From NCBI RefSeq assembly GCF_008806975.1, contig NZ_CP031728.1:5125501-5189500 (forward strand): a stretch of DNA of 64,000 nt, given 5' to 3'. Under the pieces are notes generated by a model, which searched no databases, was not told where the DNA came from, and saw only the letters and a list, made by a program, of their open reading frames with translations. A program made the position numbers and the translations under genes. This DNA is from Cellvibrio sp. KY-GH-1 (GTDB taxonomy: Bacteria > Pseudomonadota > Gammaproteobacteria > Pseudomonadales > Cellvibrionaceae). Within the stretch, counting starts at the first letter, position 1, and each line of letters begins with the position of its first letter. Below are positions 42,845 to 52,266 of the stretch, piece by piece.

Positions 42845-44155
42845 TTAACCGGCGCTGGCAGCAATAACCCGGTTGCGTCCGCTCGCTTTGGCTTCGTAAA
42901 GTGCGGTGTCGGCCGCTTTGAATAGTTGCTCCAGGTTTTCATTGGTGTTGAGCGTGGCTACGCCAAAACTGGCGGTGACCTGGATATTTTTATGGAATTC
43001 GTGTGCTGCTATTAAACCGCGCAACTTTTCCGCTAGCGCCGTGGCGTTATCTATGTCGGTGTCGCGACAGACAATCACAAATTCTTCGCCACCCCAGCGT
43101 GCGAGCAAGTCTTGTGAGCGAATGTGCTGGTGGATAAGGTCGGACAATTTACTCAGGATCAAATCCCCAATGTCGTGACCATAGGTGTCATTAATTTTTT
43201 TGAAGTGATCGATATCCATCATCACCAGCGACAGCGGCTTTTTGTTGTTGCGCCAATCGTAGAGCCCTACGCTGAATGCTTCTTCCAGTCCCAACCGGTT
43301 GAAAGCGCCGGTGAGCGGGTCTTTCTTGGCTTTCAGCTCCAGCGCTTTACTTCGGGTATCCAGCAGTTCGTTAATTTCCATGAGTTCTGATTCGCGTTTG
43401 CGCTGCACAACGACTTCATCTTTTAGCGAGATAATACGATAGCCAAGGAAACCCAAAATAATAAATAACCACACCACCATGATGGTGAGATACCAGTCGG
43501 CGGCACTCAGGGCCTGTCCGATAAATTCCACTTTACGCAACCGGAAATGGTGTTCACCCAGGGGGCGCCCGGAGCCGGTTTGTACTTCAAAAATAGTGAT
43601 GTTGTCGAATTGCGGACGGCTTAAATGCGGTGGAATGTTGTTGTCGAATACCCACCAGTTGGCGACAAAAAAATCGCGTAGGGAAAACTCTGCCACACCG
43701 TTCAGCATGTTTACATTGAATTCAACCTGATTGTATTTGGTGGACTGCTTAACTTCTTTCTTGCTGTATTTCGCATCAAAGTTACGCAGATAAACCCGCA
43801 GGGTTTGGCTGGGGCCGGAGTAGTCTAACCAGACTCGTAGCTTGTCGTAGTGGGTGAGGTCAATGCCTTTAGTGCGCCCCGGGTCGAAAAGAATTTCAAA
43901 ACCACAGAATGGGAAGTCATAGCTATCGCGCAGTATGCAGTGCCACTCCATAGTGCCTGGATTGTCCAGATAAATACTGGAGTCGCCACCACTCTCTTTA
44001 TCGTCATAGACGTTCAGGCTGAGGCCTGAGTGGTTATCTATCTCCAGGCGTTGCTCCAGGATTTGTTCCTGTCCGGTTACGGCAAAGACGGTAATGATCA
44101 CCAGAAAACCAAGGATGATGTCAAAATACAATCTATGTCGGGGGGAATGCTGCAT
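42845..44155 (-). CDS. Diguanylate cyclase with periplasmic beta-sandwich sensor domain
   Basis: 436 residues. Membrane anchor about 11-27, periplasmic domain about 30-215 resembling a galactose-binding/CIA30-like fold (YDKLRVWLDYSGPSQTLRVY, DNITIFEVQTG), second span about 222-242, short coiled coil, and GGDEF domain about 275-436. The active site reads GGEEF (355-359) and an RxxD inhibitory site (RSQD) sits five residues before it, so it should make c-di-GMP with product inhibition. It ends 7 nt from the stop of the convergent VanZ-like gene. Confidence 0.9.
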   Translation of the reverse strand: MQHSPRHRLYFDIILGFLVIITVFAVTGQEQILEQRLEIDNHSGLSLNVYDDKESGGDSSIYLDNPGTMEWHCILRDSYDFPFCGFEILFDPGRTKGIDLTHYDKLRVWLDYSGPSQTLRVYLRNFDAKYSKKEVKQSTKYNQVEFNVNMLNGVAEFSLRDFFVANWWVFDNNIPPHLSRPQFDNITIFEVQTGSGRPLGEHHFRLRKVEFIGQALSAADWYLTIMVVWLFIILGFLGYRIISLKDEVVVQRKRESELMEINELLDTRSKALELKAKKDPLTGAFNRLGLEEAFSVGLYDWRNNKKPLSLVMMDIDHFKKINDTYGHDIGDLILSKLSDLIHQHIRSQDLLARWGGEEFVIVCRDTDIDNATALAEKLRGLIAAHEFHKNIQVTASFGVATLNTNENLEQLFKAADTALYEAKASGRNRVIAASAG

Positions 44156-44480
44156 ACAACGGAGCTCCAGCGGTCGCTTGGTTAACGCAGTGGTTAACTC
44201 TTATTATTTTGGCTGCTTTTTGGTTATTAATATCTGGCTCCCGCTTGTCCTTCAGGGCCTGCGTCCATGAGGATAGAGATCGCCAAGGTAGCGTCCGGGC
44301 TGGCTGCATGGGTGATCATAGAAGCTTACCGCTGGCGCAGCAATAGTGTAGCCAAGGGTTAATGGTAAAGATATGAAACGCTTTACAAGGGGGAGACAAA
44401 AACAAGCCGCCTCTTGGGCGGCTCCAGCTTTTTTAGTATTGACCGAATACCTGTTAATCAGGCTTGTTGTGTAATCCGGT
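44156..44480. other. Intergenic region upstream of diguanylate cyclase
   Basis: 325 bp between two minus-strand genes. Apart from the terminator at 44405-44423 I saw no gene, repeat or clear promoter. Confidence 0.5.
44396..44435. terminator. Bidirectional rho-independent terminator
   Basis: AGCCGCC (44405-44411), loop TCTTG, GGCGGCT (44417-44423). On the minus strand it is followed by TGTTTTTG and ends the small gene at 44481-44690; on the plus strand a T6 run follows at 44429. Confidence 0.8.
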
Positions 44481-44690
44481 TTAGAAATCCAGATCAGAAA
44501 TATCGTCGTAACCTAATTGGTCTTTAATGCGGCGGCGTTCCAGACGATCTTCGATTTTGCGACGCATTTCCAGAGTGTGCTGGCTGGCTTCTTTTCCGGT
44601 GAGCTTTGGTGTGGCTGCCTCGTCATCATCGGCTTCGATGCTAACATCACCCATCAGATCAGCGTCTTGCGACTCTACATCAACTGACAT
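44481..44690 (-). CDS. Small PA3496-like protein
   Basis: 69 residues, acidic first half, then a charged helix with MRRKIEDRLERRRIKDQLGY and a DLDF end. This RRKIED...QL...DF pattern resembles the small PA3496-type proteins of pseudomonads, annotated as putative envelope-integrity proteins without known mechanism. ATG 44690 has TTGGAG upstream; a longer frame to 44771 has no site. A strong terminator follows, supporting a real transcription unit. Confidence 0.6.
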   Translation of the reverse strand: MSVDVESQDADLMGDVSIEADDDEAATPKLTGKEASQHTLEMRRKIEDRLERRRIKDQLGYDDISDLDF

Positions 44691-44923
44691 AAGACTACTC
44701 CAACATTGACAGAGAGAAAGTTTGGCGTCGGTTCCCGCAAAGGGGGGATTTTGACCCGCGCTATTTACCATAGCCCATTAAAAAACAAAAGAAAAATCTT
44801 CCCAGGCCCATAAGATTTTTCTTTTTACCTTTAGCCTTAACTGGAGTACAAAGCGCGCATTTGGTGCTTTGCTTGTATTCAGGTGTTTGGCCTATTGTTG
44901 CGTCCTTTGCAGGAGTCTTGCTT

Positions 44924-45388
44924 GTGGCAAAAAAACAATCAGAACTAATCGGCTGGCGCGAGTGGGTTGCCTTGCCTGATTTGGGGATTCCCCACATTAA
45001 AGCCAAGGTGGATACCGGCGCGAAAACCAGCGCATTACATGCTTACTACGTTACGCCTTTTGAAAAGGATGGCAAGCCCTGGGTGCGTTTTGGACTGCAT
45101 CCGCTGCAAAAAGATAGCTTGACCTGCATTGAGTGCGAGTATCCCGTCAAGGATGTTCGCCCGGTAACTGATTCCGGTGGCCATTGCGAGGAGCGCGTGG
45201 TGATCGAAACCCGGCTGTTAATCAACGGTGTGGAAATGCCTATCGAAGTGACCCTGACTGATCGCGAAAACATGCGCTTTCGGATGCTTCTGGGGCGCAG
45301 CGCACTGCGCAAGGGGTTTTTAGTGGATAGCAGTAAATCCTTTTTGCTGGGCGGCAATAAAGATCAGCCGCTAATGCCATCCATGTAA
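44924..45388 (+). CDS. rimB: RimB-type retropepsin-like protease (Zn_protease family)
   Basis: 154 residues. The family, often labelled ATP-dependent zinc protease, has an aspartic-protease-like DTGAKTSALHA motif, seen here at about residue 30, with WVALPDLGIPHIKAKV before it and MLLGRSALRKGFLVDSSKSF at the end. It sits 40 nt upstream of rimK on the same strand; in Pseudomonas fluorescens RimB is reported to counter RimK by removing the glutamate tail of S6. The start is GTG 44924, with CAGGAG upstream; the frame also opens with TTG at 44861. Confidence 0.85.
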   Translation: MAKKQSELIGWREWVALPDLGIPHIKAKVDTGAKTSALHAYYVTPFEKDGKPWVRFGLHPLQKDSLTCIECEYPVKDVRPVTDSGGHCEERVVIETRLLINGVEMPIEVTLTDRENMRFRMLLGRSALRKGFLVDSSKSFLLGGNKDQPLMPSM

Positions 45389-45428
45389 GTAGTTCGTCTA
45401 CATAAAATATTTTCGGTCTCGAACATCT

Positions 45429-46334
45429 ATGAAAATCGCTATTTTGTCGCGCAACCGCCGCCTTTATTCCACTCGTCGTCTCGTGGAGGCCTGTACCGAG
45501 CGCGGTCACGAGGTGCGGGTGCTCGACATACTCAAGTGTTATATCGATATTGCATCCGCCAGTCCGTCTATTTGGTACATGGGCGAAAAGCTGGAGGGTT
45601 TTGATGCAGTTATCCCGCGGATCGGAGCCTCGGTGACCCACTATGGCCTGGCGGTAATTCGCCAGTTTGAAATGATGGGTGTTTACTGCCTGACGGAATC
45701 CATTGCGCTCGGGCGTTCGCGCGACAAGCTGCGTGCGTTGCAGCTATTGTCGCGCAAGGGGATTGGCTTGCCCAAAACCAGTTTTGCCTACAACGTGCAT
45801 GACGCCAAAGAGCTGATCAAGCTGGTTGGCGGCACTCCGTTGGTGTTAAAGCTGTGTGAAGGCACTCAGGGTCGCGGTATCGTGCTGGCAGAAACCCAGA
45901 AGGCTGCAGAAAGTGTCATTGAGGCATTTCGCGAACTGCGCGCTGAGTTTCTGGTGCAGGAGTTCATCAAGGAAGCCAATGGTAGTGACATTCGTTGCTT
46001 TGTTATTGGCGATAAAGTTGTCGCCGCGATGGAGCGCACAGCCCAGGAGGGAGAGTTCCGTTCCAATCTGCATCGAGGGGGTACAGCCAAGGTTGCGAAG
46101 CTTAGCCCTACCGAGCGTCGCACGGCCATCAAGGCGGCGCAGACAATGGGCTTGCACGTGGCGGGGGTGGATTTGCTGCGTTCGGCGCGCGGCCCGCTAG
46201 TGATGGAAGTGAACTCATCACCAGGACTGGAGGGCATCGAAGGCGCAACGCACAAAAATATCGCTGATGCCATAGTTGCATTTGTTGAAGAAAACGCGCG
46301 TCCCAATGCAAATAAAACGCGGGGAAAAGGCTGA
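45429..46334 (+). CDS. rimK: Ribosomal protein S6 glutamate ligase RimK
   Basis: 301 residues, the E. coli RimK length. ATP-grasp ligase adding glutamates to the C-terminus of ribosomal protein S6. Marks: [18 protein letters not shown], the [11 protein letters not shown] loop, [19 protein letters not shown], the central [20 protein letters not shown] and the metal site [13 protein letters not shown]. It follows rimB directly and shares a bidirectional terminator with a convergent c-di-GMP enzyme. In pseudomonads RimK activity is reported to respond to c-di-GMP. Confidence 0.94.
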   Translation: MKIAILSRNRRLYSTRRLVEACTERGHEVRVLDILKCYIDIASASPSIWYMGEKLEGFDAVIPRIGASVTHYGLAVIRQFEMMGVYCLTESIALGRSRDKLRALQLLSRKGIGLPKTSFAYNVHDAKELIKLVGGTPLVLKLCEGTQGRGIVLAETQKAAESVIEAFRELRAEFLVQEFIKEANGSDIRCFVIGDKVVAAMERTAQEGEFRSNLHRGGTAKVAKLSPTERRTAIKAAQTMGLHVAGVDLLRSARGPLVMEVNSSPGLEGIEGATHKNIADAIVAFVEENARPNANKTRGKG

Positions 46335-46372
46335 TAGGGCAAACTTCTTCTGATGAGGAGCGAAGGATAATA

Positions 46373-46400
46373 AATGGGAGCCTTAGGCTCCCATTTTTAT
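46373..46400. terminator. Bidirectional terminator rimK / GGDEF-EAL gene
   Basis: AATGGGAGCC (46373-46382), loop TTA, GGCTCCCATT (46386-46395), then TTTAT. The loop overlaps the TAA stop of the convergent GGDEF-EAL gene. Confidence 0.85.
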
Positions 46401-48701
46401 GTGGGCGTCGAGCGCTACCACTGTGCCGTCAAAAAAGAAGCGCCCGTTGCGGAAGTGATTTTCCAGTTGCTTGGCCGTCATGGGTTTGGAGTAGAGGAAT
46501 CCTTGCGCCTGGTTGCAGCCCATCTCGCGCAACCACTCGGCTTGCTGCTCTGTTTCAACGCCTTCGGCGACAACGCGCATTTGCATGTTATGAGCCAGCC
46601 CGATAATCGACTTGGCGATCGCCATATCATTGTGATCATCGTGTAAATCGTTAATAAAGCTGCGGTCGATTTTCAGTTTCTGTATGGGGAAACGTTGTAA
46701 ATAGGCGAGTGACGAATAGCCAGTACCGAAGTCGTCGATCGCCAGGTACATCCCCATCTGGTTCAGCTGGTTAAGCTGATTGATGGTTTCTCCCGCGTGC
46801 TCCATGGCACAGCTTTCAGTAATCTCCAGCTCCAGGTGTTTTGCATCCAAACCGGTTTCGCGCAATATGGTCTCTACTTTACCGGGGAAATTTTTCTGGC
46901 GAAATTGGCGCGGCGAAAGGTTAACGGCTACTTTGCCCACTTTTTTTCCCGCGTCCAACCAGGCTTTTTGTTGGCGACAGGCTTCGCGCAAGACCCATTC
47001 GCCGATGGGAACAATTAGGCCGGTTTCCTCTGCCAAAGGAATAAAGTGTGCCGGAGAGACAAGTCCTCGCTCCGGGTGTTGCCAGCGCACCAGCGCTTCT
47101 ACACCCATCATCTCGCCAGTTTGCAAATCCACTTGTGGTTGGTAGTAAAGCGTGAGCTGCTGTTGTTCTACGGCGCGCCGCAAATCATTTTCCAGCAGCA
47201 AATAATTAACGGCAGTGGCGTTCATGCCTTTGGTGTAGAACTGACAGTTGTTTTTGCCTGCCTCTTTCGCTTTGTACATGGCGATGTCGGCGTTTTTCAG
47301 TAGCTCGTCGGTGTCGGTGCCGTCTTCGGGATACATACTGACACCGATACTCACCGTTGTTGAAATGGTGTGGCCGCTAATTTCCAGCGGGCGCGACAGG
47401 GTGCTCAGCAGTTTGTTCGCAACAAACACTACGTCTTCAGTATCGTGAATACCTTCCAGTACCACCACAAATTCATCGCCACCAAGACGCGCAACGGTAT
47501 CCATATCGCGCACCCCTTCATTCAGGCGCATGGCGATAGCTTTCAGCAGAATATCCCCAGCATCGTGGCCCAGGCTGTCGTTGATAATCTTGAATCGATC
47601 TATGTCCAGTAGCATCAACGCCACTCTGGATTCACTGCGGCGTGCACGTGCCAAACCGTGATAGATACGATCGTAAAACAACGAGCGGTTGGGTAGGGAA
47701 GTTAGCGAATCGTGGAAGGCCATATAATTCAGGCGCGATTGTTGTTCGCGCAGTGCATTTTCTGCCAGCTTGCGCTCGGAGATGTCAGTACCAATGGTGC
47801 AAACACCAAACACGTTGTTCTCTTTACTTCGCAGTGGAAACTTAACCATTAAATAGGTGTGTTGGCTGCCGTCTTTGTGCATCAAATCCAGTTCTACTTC
47901 GTAGGTTTGCTGCTTGGTTTTGGTGGCCGCATCAATTTCCCACATGGATTGGGCAACGTCTTTCGGGTAGACATCAAACACATTTTTGCCTACGAAGCCT
48001 GATTCATCGACATTGGCCATGTGCTTGTAATGTTCGCTCGCCAGAACCACATTGCCATCCAAATCTTTAACGGAGATCAGCGCCGGTGAGTAGCGCAAAA
48101 TGGCATTGAGGTAAGTCTCGCTCGCCCAGAGCGCCTGTTCAGCAACGCGAAAGCGTTCGGCTTGCTCTTCGTGGTGCCACATATCGATCACCTGACGAAC
48201 GAGCAATGAACTGAAGGTCCACACAGTGTCCAAATCAGCAACTGCTTTTTGCAGATGCTGCAGATCCTGAGTGGACTCCATATAAAAGACGGCAATGGTT
48301 TTATCTTTTTCCTGAATGGGATGCAGGAAGCAGGCATGGGTGCCTTTTTGGATAAACAAGGCGCCGAGTTGGTTGATTGCGTGTTGATCCAGCGCGCAGG
48401 GTTGCCCCGAATCGAATACCTGATGAATATATTGGTGCGGAAGATAATTCAGCCGGCTTAGGGATGTGGCAATCCCGCTCACCGTTGGTTGCCGAGTGCC
48501 TGCGGATGCAATTGCTTCTACGTATAAATGACTATCGCGCTCGACAATCAATACGGCGCGGCTAATGGTCTCTTTGGCTATCACCAATTTAACCAGTCGT
48601 TCTGCAATCTGCTTATGATTTAAATCAGTAAAAAGTTGCTGAAACTTTTTAATTAGTTCTATGGCAGTGTTCTTTGACTGCACTGTCTCATTGCTTTGCA
48701 T
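46383..48701 (-). CDS. GAF-PAS-GGDEF-EAL c-di-GMP enzyme
   Basis: 772 residues, cytoplasmic. A GAF-like domain about 15-165, PAS about 190-315 (ALISVKDLDGNVVLASEHYK, VCTIGTDISERK), GGDEF with intact signature at 407-411 and an RxxD site (RDMD) five residues before it, then EAL with the EAL triplet at 535-537, DDFGTGYSSL and KIDRSFI. Both catalytic sites look complete, so it may make and break c-di-GMP, with the GAF/PAS part deciding the balance. ATG 48701. Convergent with rimK. Confidence 0.92.
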   Translation of the reverse strand: MQSNETVQSKNTAIELIKKFQQLFTDLNHKQIAERLVKLVIAKETISRAVLIVERDSHLYVEAIASAGTRQPTVSGIATSLSRLNYLPHQYIHQVFDSGQPCALDQHAINQLGALFIQKGTHACFLHPIQEKDKTIAVFYMESTQDLQHLQKAVADLDTVWTFSSLLVRQVIDMWHHEEQAERFRVAEQALWASETYLNAILRYSPALISVKDLDGNVVLASEHYKHMANVDESGFVGKNVFDVYPKDVAQSMWEIDAATKTKQQTYEVELDLMHKDGSQHTYLMVKFPLRSKENNVFGVCTIGTDISERKLAENALREQQSRLNYMAFHDSLTSLPNRSLFYDRIYHGLARARRSESRVALMLLDIDRFKIINDSLGHDAGDILLKAIAMRLNEGVRDMDTVARLGGDEFVVVLEGIHDTEDVVFVANKLLSTLSRPLEISGHTISTTVSIGVSMYPEDGTDTDELLKNADIAMYKAKEAGKNNCQFYTKGMNATAVNYLLLENDLRRAVEQQQLTLYYQPQVDLQTGEMMGVEALVRWQHPERGLVSPAHFIPLAEETGLIVPIGEWVLREACRQQKAWLDAGKKVGKVAVNLSPRQFRQKNFPGKVETILRETGLDAKHLELEITESCAMEHAGETINQLNQLNQMGMYLAIDDFGTGYSSLAYLQRFPIQKLKIDRSFINDLHDDHNDMAIAKSIIGLAHNMQMRVVAEGVETEQQAEWLREMGCNQAQGFLYSKPMTAKQLENHFRNGRFFFDGTVVALDAHIKMGA

Positions 48702-49085
48702 AGTCTCTCAATTTGGGTCATCGTCTCGCCAGAGGTATTGAATACTTACTGTGGCCTCTCATCCGGGGCCGGGTACATCCCAAATTTTTCAATCGCTCCG
48801 CACTTTACCTGAAAAAATAATGATAGAGCTTTTTTTTATGAGAAAAAAAGTAGAAATCTGTGTCTGGAATAAAACATGAGCAATCACGCTGTGGTGGCGC
48901 ACAATATTGTGTTTCGAAAATTCCCAAGCGGCGCGCATTTTTGCAAAATGAATGAAAAATGTGCCAATAATATGTTTTCATAAGACTCCTTTACCAATGT
49001 GCTTTTTGGTGTGGCCTTGTTGCTGCTCGCATTTGTAAGGGGGTGCACTAAAATTAACTTAACTATTGCATTCGTCGGAGCTGCT
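48702..49085. other. Intergenic region between GGDEF-EAL and STAS genes
   Basis: 384 bp, AT-rich, divergent. A 35-codon frame at 48878-48985 has no ribosome site or recognisable content. No clear promoter pair was identified. Confidence 0.45.
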
Positions 49086-49766
49086 ATGCGCCATCAGGTT
49101 CCCTTCGTGGGTGAGCGTAAAGTTGTTCGTGCTGAAGATGATCAGGCGCGCGCCAAGCGCACCAGTGGGCGAGTCATCGATGAAGTGGTTGGTAATGGTG
49201 TTGTTGATAGCAGCTGGGAAGATGTAGTCCCTGCCGGTTGGGATGACAAATCCCAACCTAAAAAGCCTGAAGCCCCTCGTGCTTCTGTGTCTATGCCCAA
49301 ACCCCAGGTTCCGTTGCGTTCCGGCGGGAAATCCCTTGCAACTGGTGTTGGCTCCAAGCAGCAGACAGCGACGAAAACTCCTGCGGCTTCTAAAAGTGGC
49401 GGCTCCTATTCTGGCGCTATTACCTTTTCAGATTCTGCCAGCCTTGACTGGATTCCTATCAATAGCGGCCGTGGTTTGCGCGTTAACATTCACGGCTCTA
49501 TTGATCACGACTTGCGCAAGGAGTGGAGTCGATTGTTAAACGATACAGAAGCAGCTGGAATGCGGGAATTTGAATTTAATTTAACGGAGACTCCCGCGCT
49601 GAGTTTAACGGGCTTGGGCATGCTGCTTCTGTTTAAAGAGCGCAAGGGCTCAACACGCGATGAAATAAAATTATGTAACTGTAATAAAGAAGTAGCGCAG
49701 TTATTGGAGTGGACTGGAATGGATAAATATTTTTTAATTCAAACTACGCAAATATCGGGTGCTTAA
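49086..49766 (+). CDS. STAS-domain protein with long disordered N-terminus
   Basis: 226 residues. The first ~115 are polar and low in complexity (Pro/Ser/Lys/Gly). Residues about 122-226 form a STAS fold (GLRVNIHGSIDHDLRKEW, LTETPALSLTGLGMLLLFKE, then LLEWTGMDKYFLI), as in anti-anti-sigma factors. The expected phospho-acceptor Ser before the second helix may be the Ser in ALSLTG. STAS proteins switch partners under Ser/Thr phosphorylation, often upstream of sigma factors or c-di-GMP outputs; no anti-sigma kinase or phosphatase is adjacent. ATG 49086 has CGGAG upstream; a longer TTG-type frame from 48999 was rejected. Confidence 0.8.
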   Translation: MRHQVPFVGERKVVRAEDDQARAKRTSGRVIDEVVGNGVVDSSWEDVVPAGWDDKSQPKKPEAPRASVSMPKPQVPLRSGGKSLATGVGSKQQTATKTPAASKSGGSYSGAITFSDSASLDWIPINSGRGLRVNIHGSIDHDLRKEWSRLLNDTEAAGMREFEFNLTETPALSLTGLGMLLLFKERKGSTRDEIKLCNCNKEVAQLLEWTGMDKYFLIQTTQISGA

Positions 49767-49799
49767 ACCGGTGTGGTAGATAGAAAATAGATTCGATAA

Positions 49800-49833
49800 A
49801 AAATGACCCGCATAGTGCGGGTCATTTTTTTAT
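49800..49833. terminator. Bidirectional terminator STAS gene / hisC
   Basis: AATGACCCGCA (49802-49812), loop TAG, TGCGGGTCATT (49816-49826), followed by T7. It lies between convergent genes. Confidence 0.88.
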
Positions 49834-49836
49834 CGC

Positions 49837-50889
49837 CTAGATATTTTTTAAGGCGTTGATCATTGCCTGCATTTGTTCGTTGGTGCCAATGGTGATGCGC
49901 AAGAATTGATTGATGCGCGGCTTGTTAAAATAGCGCACGAGAATTTTGTTATCGCGCAAGTGCTGCGCTACCTCAGCCGCATTTTTTCCTACCGGTTCTG
50001 CAAATACAAAATTCGCTTGCGATGGCAACACCTTGAAGCCCAATTTTTCCAGCTCGTTAATAGTCCACTCACGCGTAGCGATAATTTTATCGCGGCAGGT
50101 TTTAAAATAAACATCATCTTCAAACGCCACTATAGTGGCAGCCTCGGCAATACGATCCAACGGATAGGAATTAAATGAGTTTTTTACTCTATCCAACGCA
50201 TCAATTAAATCCTTGTGCCCCACGGCTAACCCAACGCGCATGCCGGCCAGCGAGCGGGATTTGGACAGTGTTTGTACCACCAGCAAATTCGGATATTTAT
50301 CCACCAGGGTGATAGCTGTTTCCGCACCAAAATCCACATAGGCTTCATCCACAACGACGACAGACTCGGTATTTTTTTGCAGCAGTGCTTCAATCGCAGC
50401 GAGTGGCTTTCCAATCGCGGTGGGTGCATTAGGGTTGGGGAAAATAATGCCGCCGTTGTCGGTGGGGTAATCGGCGAAATCAATCGTGTAATCTTCGCGT
50501 AGCGGAATGGTTTTTTCTTCGATGCCAAATAATTTGCAATACACCGGATAAAAGCTGTAGCTGATATCCGGAAATAGCAATGGTTTACCCTGTTGGAAAA
50601 AAGCCATAAATAACAGCGCGAGTACTTCATCGGAGCCGTTGCCGACAAACACTTGCTCAGCCTTAACGCTGTAATAGGCGGCGATGGTATTTTTCAGTTT
50701 TTTGGAATTGGGGTCAGGGTAGAGGCGTAGACGTTCGATGGCGTCATGGGTGATCAAATCAATCACTTTGGGTGAGGGCGGGTAAGGGCTCTCGTTAGTG
50801 TTTAGTTTGATTAACCCATCAATTTGCGGTTGCTCGCCGGGAACATAGGGCTCCAGCTCGCGCACCACAGGACTCCAGAACTTCGACAT
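49837..50889 (-). CDS. hisC: Histidinol-phosphate aminotransferase
   Basis: 350 residues, class II PLP aminotransferase converting imidazole-acetol phosphate and glutamate to histidinol phosphate in histidine synthesis. Marks: [40 protein letters not shown] and the PLP Lys210 in [17 protein letters not shown] 50889 has GAGGAG upstream. It stands apart from other his genes, which is common for hisC paralogues; a role with related 2-oxo acids is possible. Confidence 0.92.
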   Translation of the reverse strand: MSKFWSPVVRELEPYVPGEQPQIDGLIKLNTNESPYPPSPKVIDLITHDAIERLRLYPDPNSKKLKNTIAAYYSVKAEQVFVGNGSDEVLALLFMAFFQQGKPLLFPDISYSFYPVYCKLFGIEEKTIPLREDYTIDFADYPTDNGGIIFPNPNAPTAIGKPLAAIEALLQKNTESVVVVDEAYVDFGAETAITLVDKYPNLLVVQTLSKSRSLAGMRVGLAVGHKDLIDALDRVKNSFNSYPLDRIAEAATIVAFEDDVYFKTCRDKIIATREWTINELEKLGFKVLPSQANFVFAEPVGKNAAEVAQHLRDNKILVRYFNKPRINQFLRITIGTNEQMQAMINALKNI

Positions 50890-50949
50890 GATCGCTCCTC
50901 AGCGCGTGCGGTAAAAAGAGCGAGCAGTATACGCGTTGCCACGTGTGCC

Positions 50950-52224
50950 TCACACCCAGCGCTTTAACAAAATGCTGGCGTTAACCCCGCCAAATCCAAA
51001 ACCGTTGGAAATGGCGTGTTCGATCACGGCAGGGCGTGCTTGCCCGTGAACTATGTCCACACCGATCGCATCTTCATCCGGATTATCCAGGTTCAGGGTG
51101 GGGGGGATGATTTGGTCGCGCAGCGCCAAGGCAGTAAAAATCGTTTCAATCCCGCCGGCGGCGCCCAGCAAATGCCCCGTAGCGGATTTGGTAGAGGTCA
51201 CTGCGATTTTGTTGTCTGTACCAAATACGCGCTTGATCGCCGCTAATTCGCCTTTATCACCGACCGGTGTGGAGGTCGCATGAGCGTTCAAATGCTGGAT
51301 CTGTGCGGGGCTGATGCCAGCTTGCTTGATGGCAATCTCCATGGCCCGTTTAGCGCCATCGCCGTCGTCCGGGCCTGACGTAAGGTGATATGCATCGGCG
51401 CTGGTGCCGTAGCCGATTATCTCAGCGATTGGTTGTGCGCCGCGTGCCAGAGCGTGTTCGAGTGATTCAATCACCAGGATTCCCGCGCCTTCTCCCATCA
51501 CAAAGCCATCGCGATCACGATCAAAAGGGCGCGATGCTTTGGTCGGCTCCTCATTGAATCCGGTCGACAATGCACGCGCCGCGGCAAATCCACCCAGGCT
51601 AACCGCATGTACTGTGGCTTCGGCACCGCCGCAAATTGCCACATCCGCTTCGCCACTTCGAATCAACCGCGCGGCGTCACCAATGGCCTGCACACCGGCG
51701 GCACACGCAGTCACCGGAGCGCCCAGTGGACCTTTGAATCCGTAATTAATAGAAATATGCCCCGCGGCCAGGTTGACCAGGAATGAAGGAATGGTAAATG
51801 GCGATAACTTGCGTGCGCCGCGCGCATCCATAGTGCGCACGGCGTCGGCAATCGCCGGAAAACCGCCTACACCAGAGGCGATAATGGTTGCGGTGCGCTC
51901 ACATTGCGCATTTGTTTGCGGTGCCCAATGCGCCTGTTTGATAGCTTCATCGGCGGCGATCAATGCCAATAAAATAAAGCGATCCATTTTGCGCTGGTCT
52001 TTGGGGGAAACAATGGCGTTAGGGTTTAGTCCGCCAGTTGGATCTTCCACGAATGAAGGCACCAGGCCGCCCACCTTGACCGGTAGTTCTCCAACAATTT
52101 CATCATCCAGCCGACGTAACCCGGATTTTCCCGCCAACAGTTGCTGCCATACGTGCTCCACGCCACAGCCTAGCGGGGATGCTATGCCCATGCCGGTAAT
52201 AACAATGCGCGCGGGGGTGTTCAT
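50950..52224 (-). CDS. fabF: 3-oxoacyl-ACP synthase II (FabF-type)
   Basis: 424 residues, beta-ketoacyl-ACP synthase elongating acyl-ACP with malonyl-ACP. The Cys-His-His site is complete: Cys174 (VTACAAGVQ), His315 (HATSTPVGD), His351 (TGHLLGAAGG). It is not in a fab operon but paired divergently with a TetR repressor, and its promoter is overlaid by two palindromes. This suggests a conditionally expressed second FabF for altering membrane or storage fatty acids. A polyketide-type role is less likely since no ACP or other domains are near. Confidence 0.9.
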   Translation of the reverse strand: MNTPARIVITGMGIASPLGCGVEHVWQQLLAGKSGLRRLDDEIVGELPVKVGGLVPSFVEDPTGGLNPNAIVSPKDQRKMDRFILLALIAADEAIKQAHWAPQTNAQCERTATIIASGVGGFPAIADAVRTMDARGARKLSPFTIPSFLVNLAAGHISINYGFKGPLGAPVTACAAGVQAIGDAARLIRSGEADVAICGGAEATVHAVSLGGFAAARALSTGFNEEPTKASRPFDRDRDGFVMGEGAGILVIESLEHALARGAQPIAEIIGYGTSADAYHLTSGPDDGDGAKRAMEIAIKQAGISPAQIQHLNAHATSTPVGDKGELAAIKRVFGTDNKIAVTSTKSATGHLLGAAGGIETIFTALALRDQIIPPTLNLDNPDEDAIGVDIVHGQARPAVIEHAISNGFGFGGVNASILLKRWV

Positions 52225-52241
52225 GGGTGTGCTCCGAATTT

Positions 52242-52263
52242 ATACATGATGATCATAATGTAT
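52242..52263. promoter_or_regulatory. TetR operator O1 of fabF/tetR
   Basis: A 22-nt near-perfect palindrome around ATGATCAT: left ATACATGATGA, right TCATAATGTAT, one mismatched pair. It lies just downstream of the fabF -10 box, in the start-site region. Confidence 0.75.
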
Positions 52264-52266
52264 AAA

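Noticed and set aside
44691..44771. N-terminal extension of the small PA3496-like protein
   Set aside because: ATG 44690 has TTGGAG at good spacing, while the upstream start has none and adds unrelated residues.
48878..48985. 35-codon frame between the GGDEF-EAL and STAS genes
   Set aside because: No ribosome site, no hydrophobic or conserved segment, no terminator; expected by chance in AT-rich DNA.
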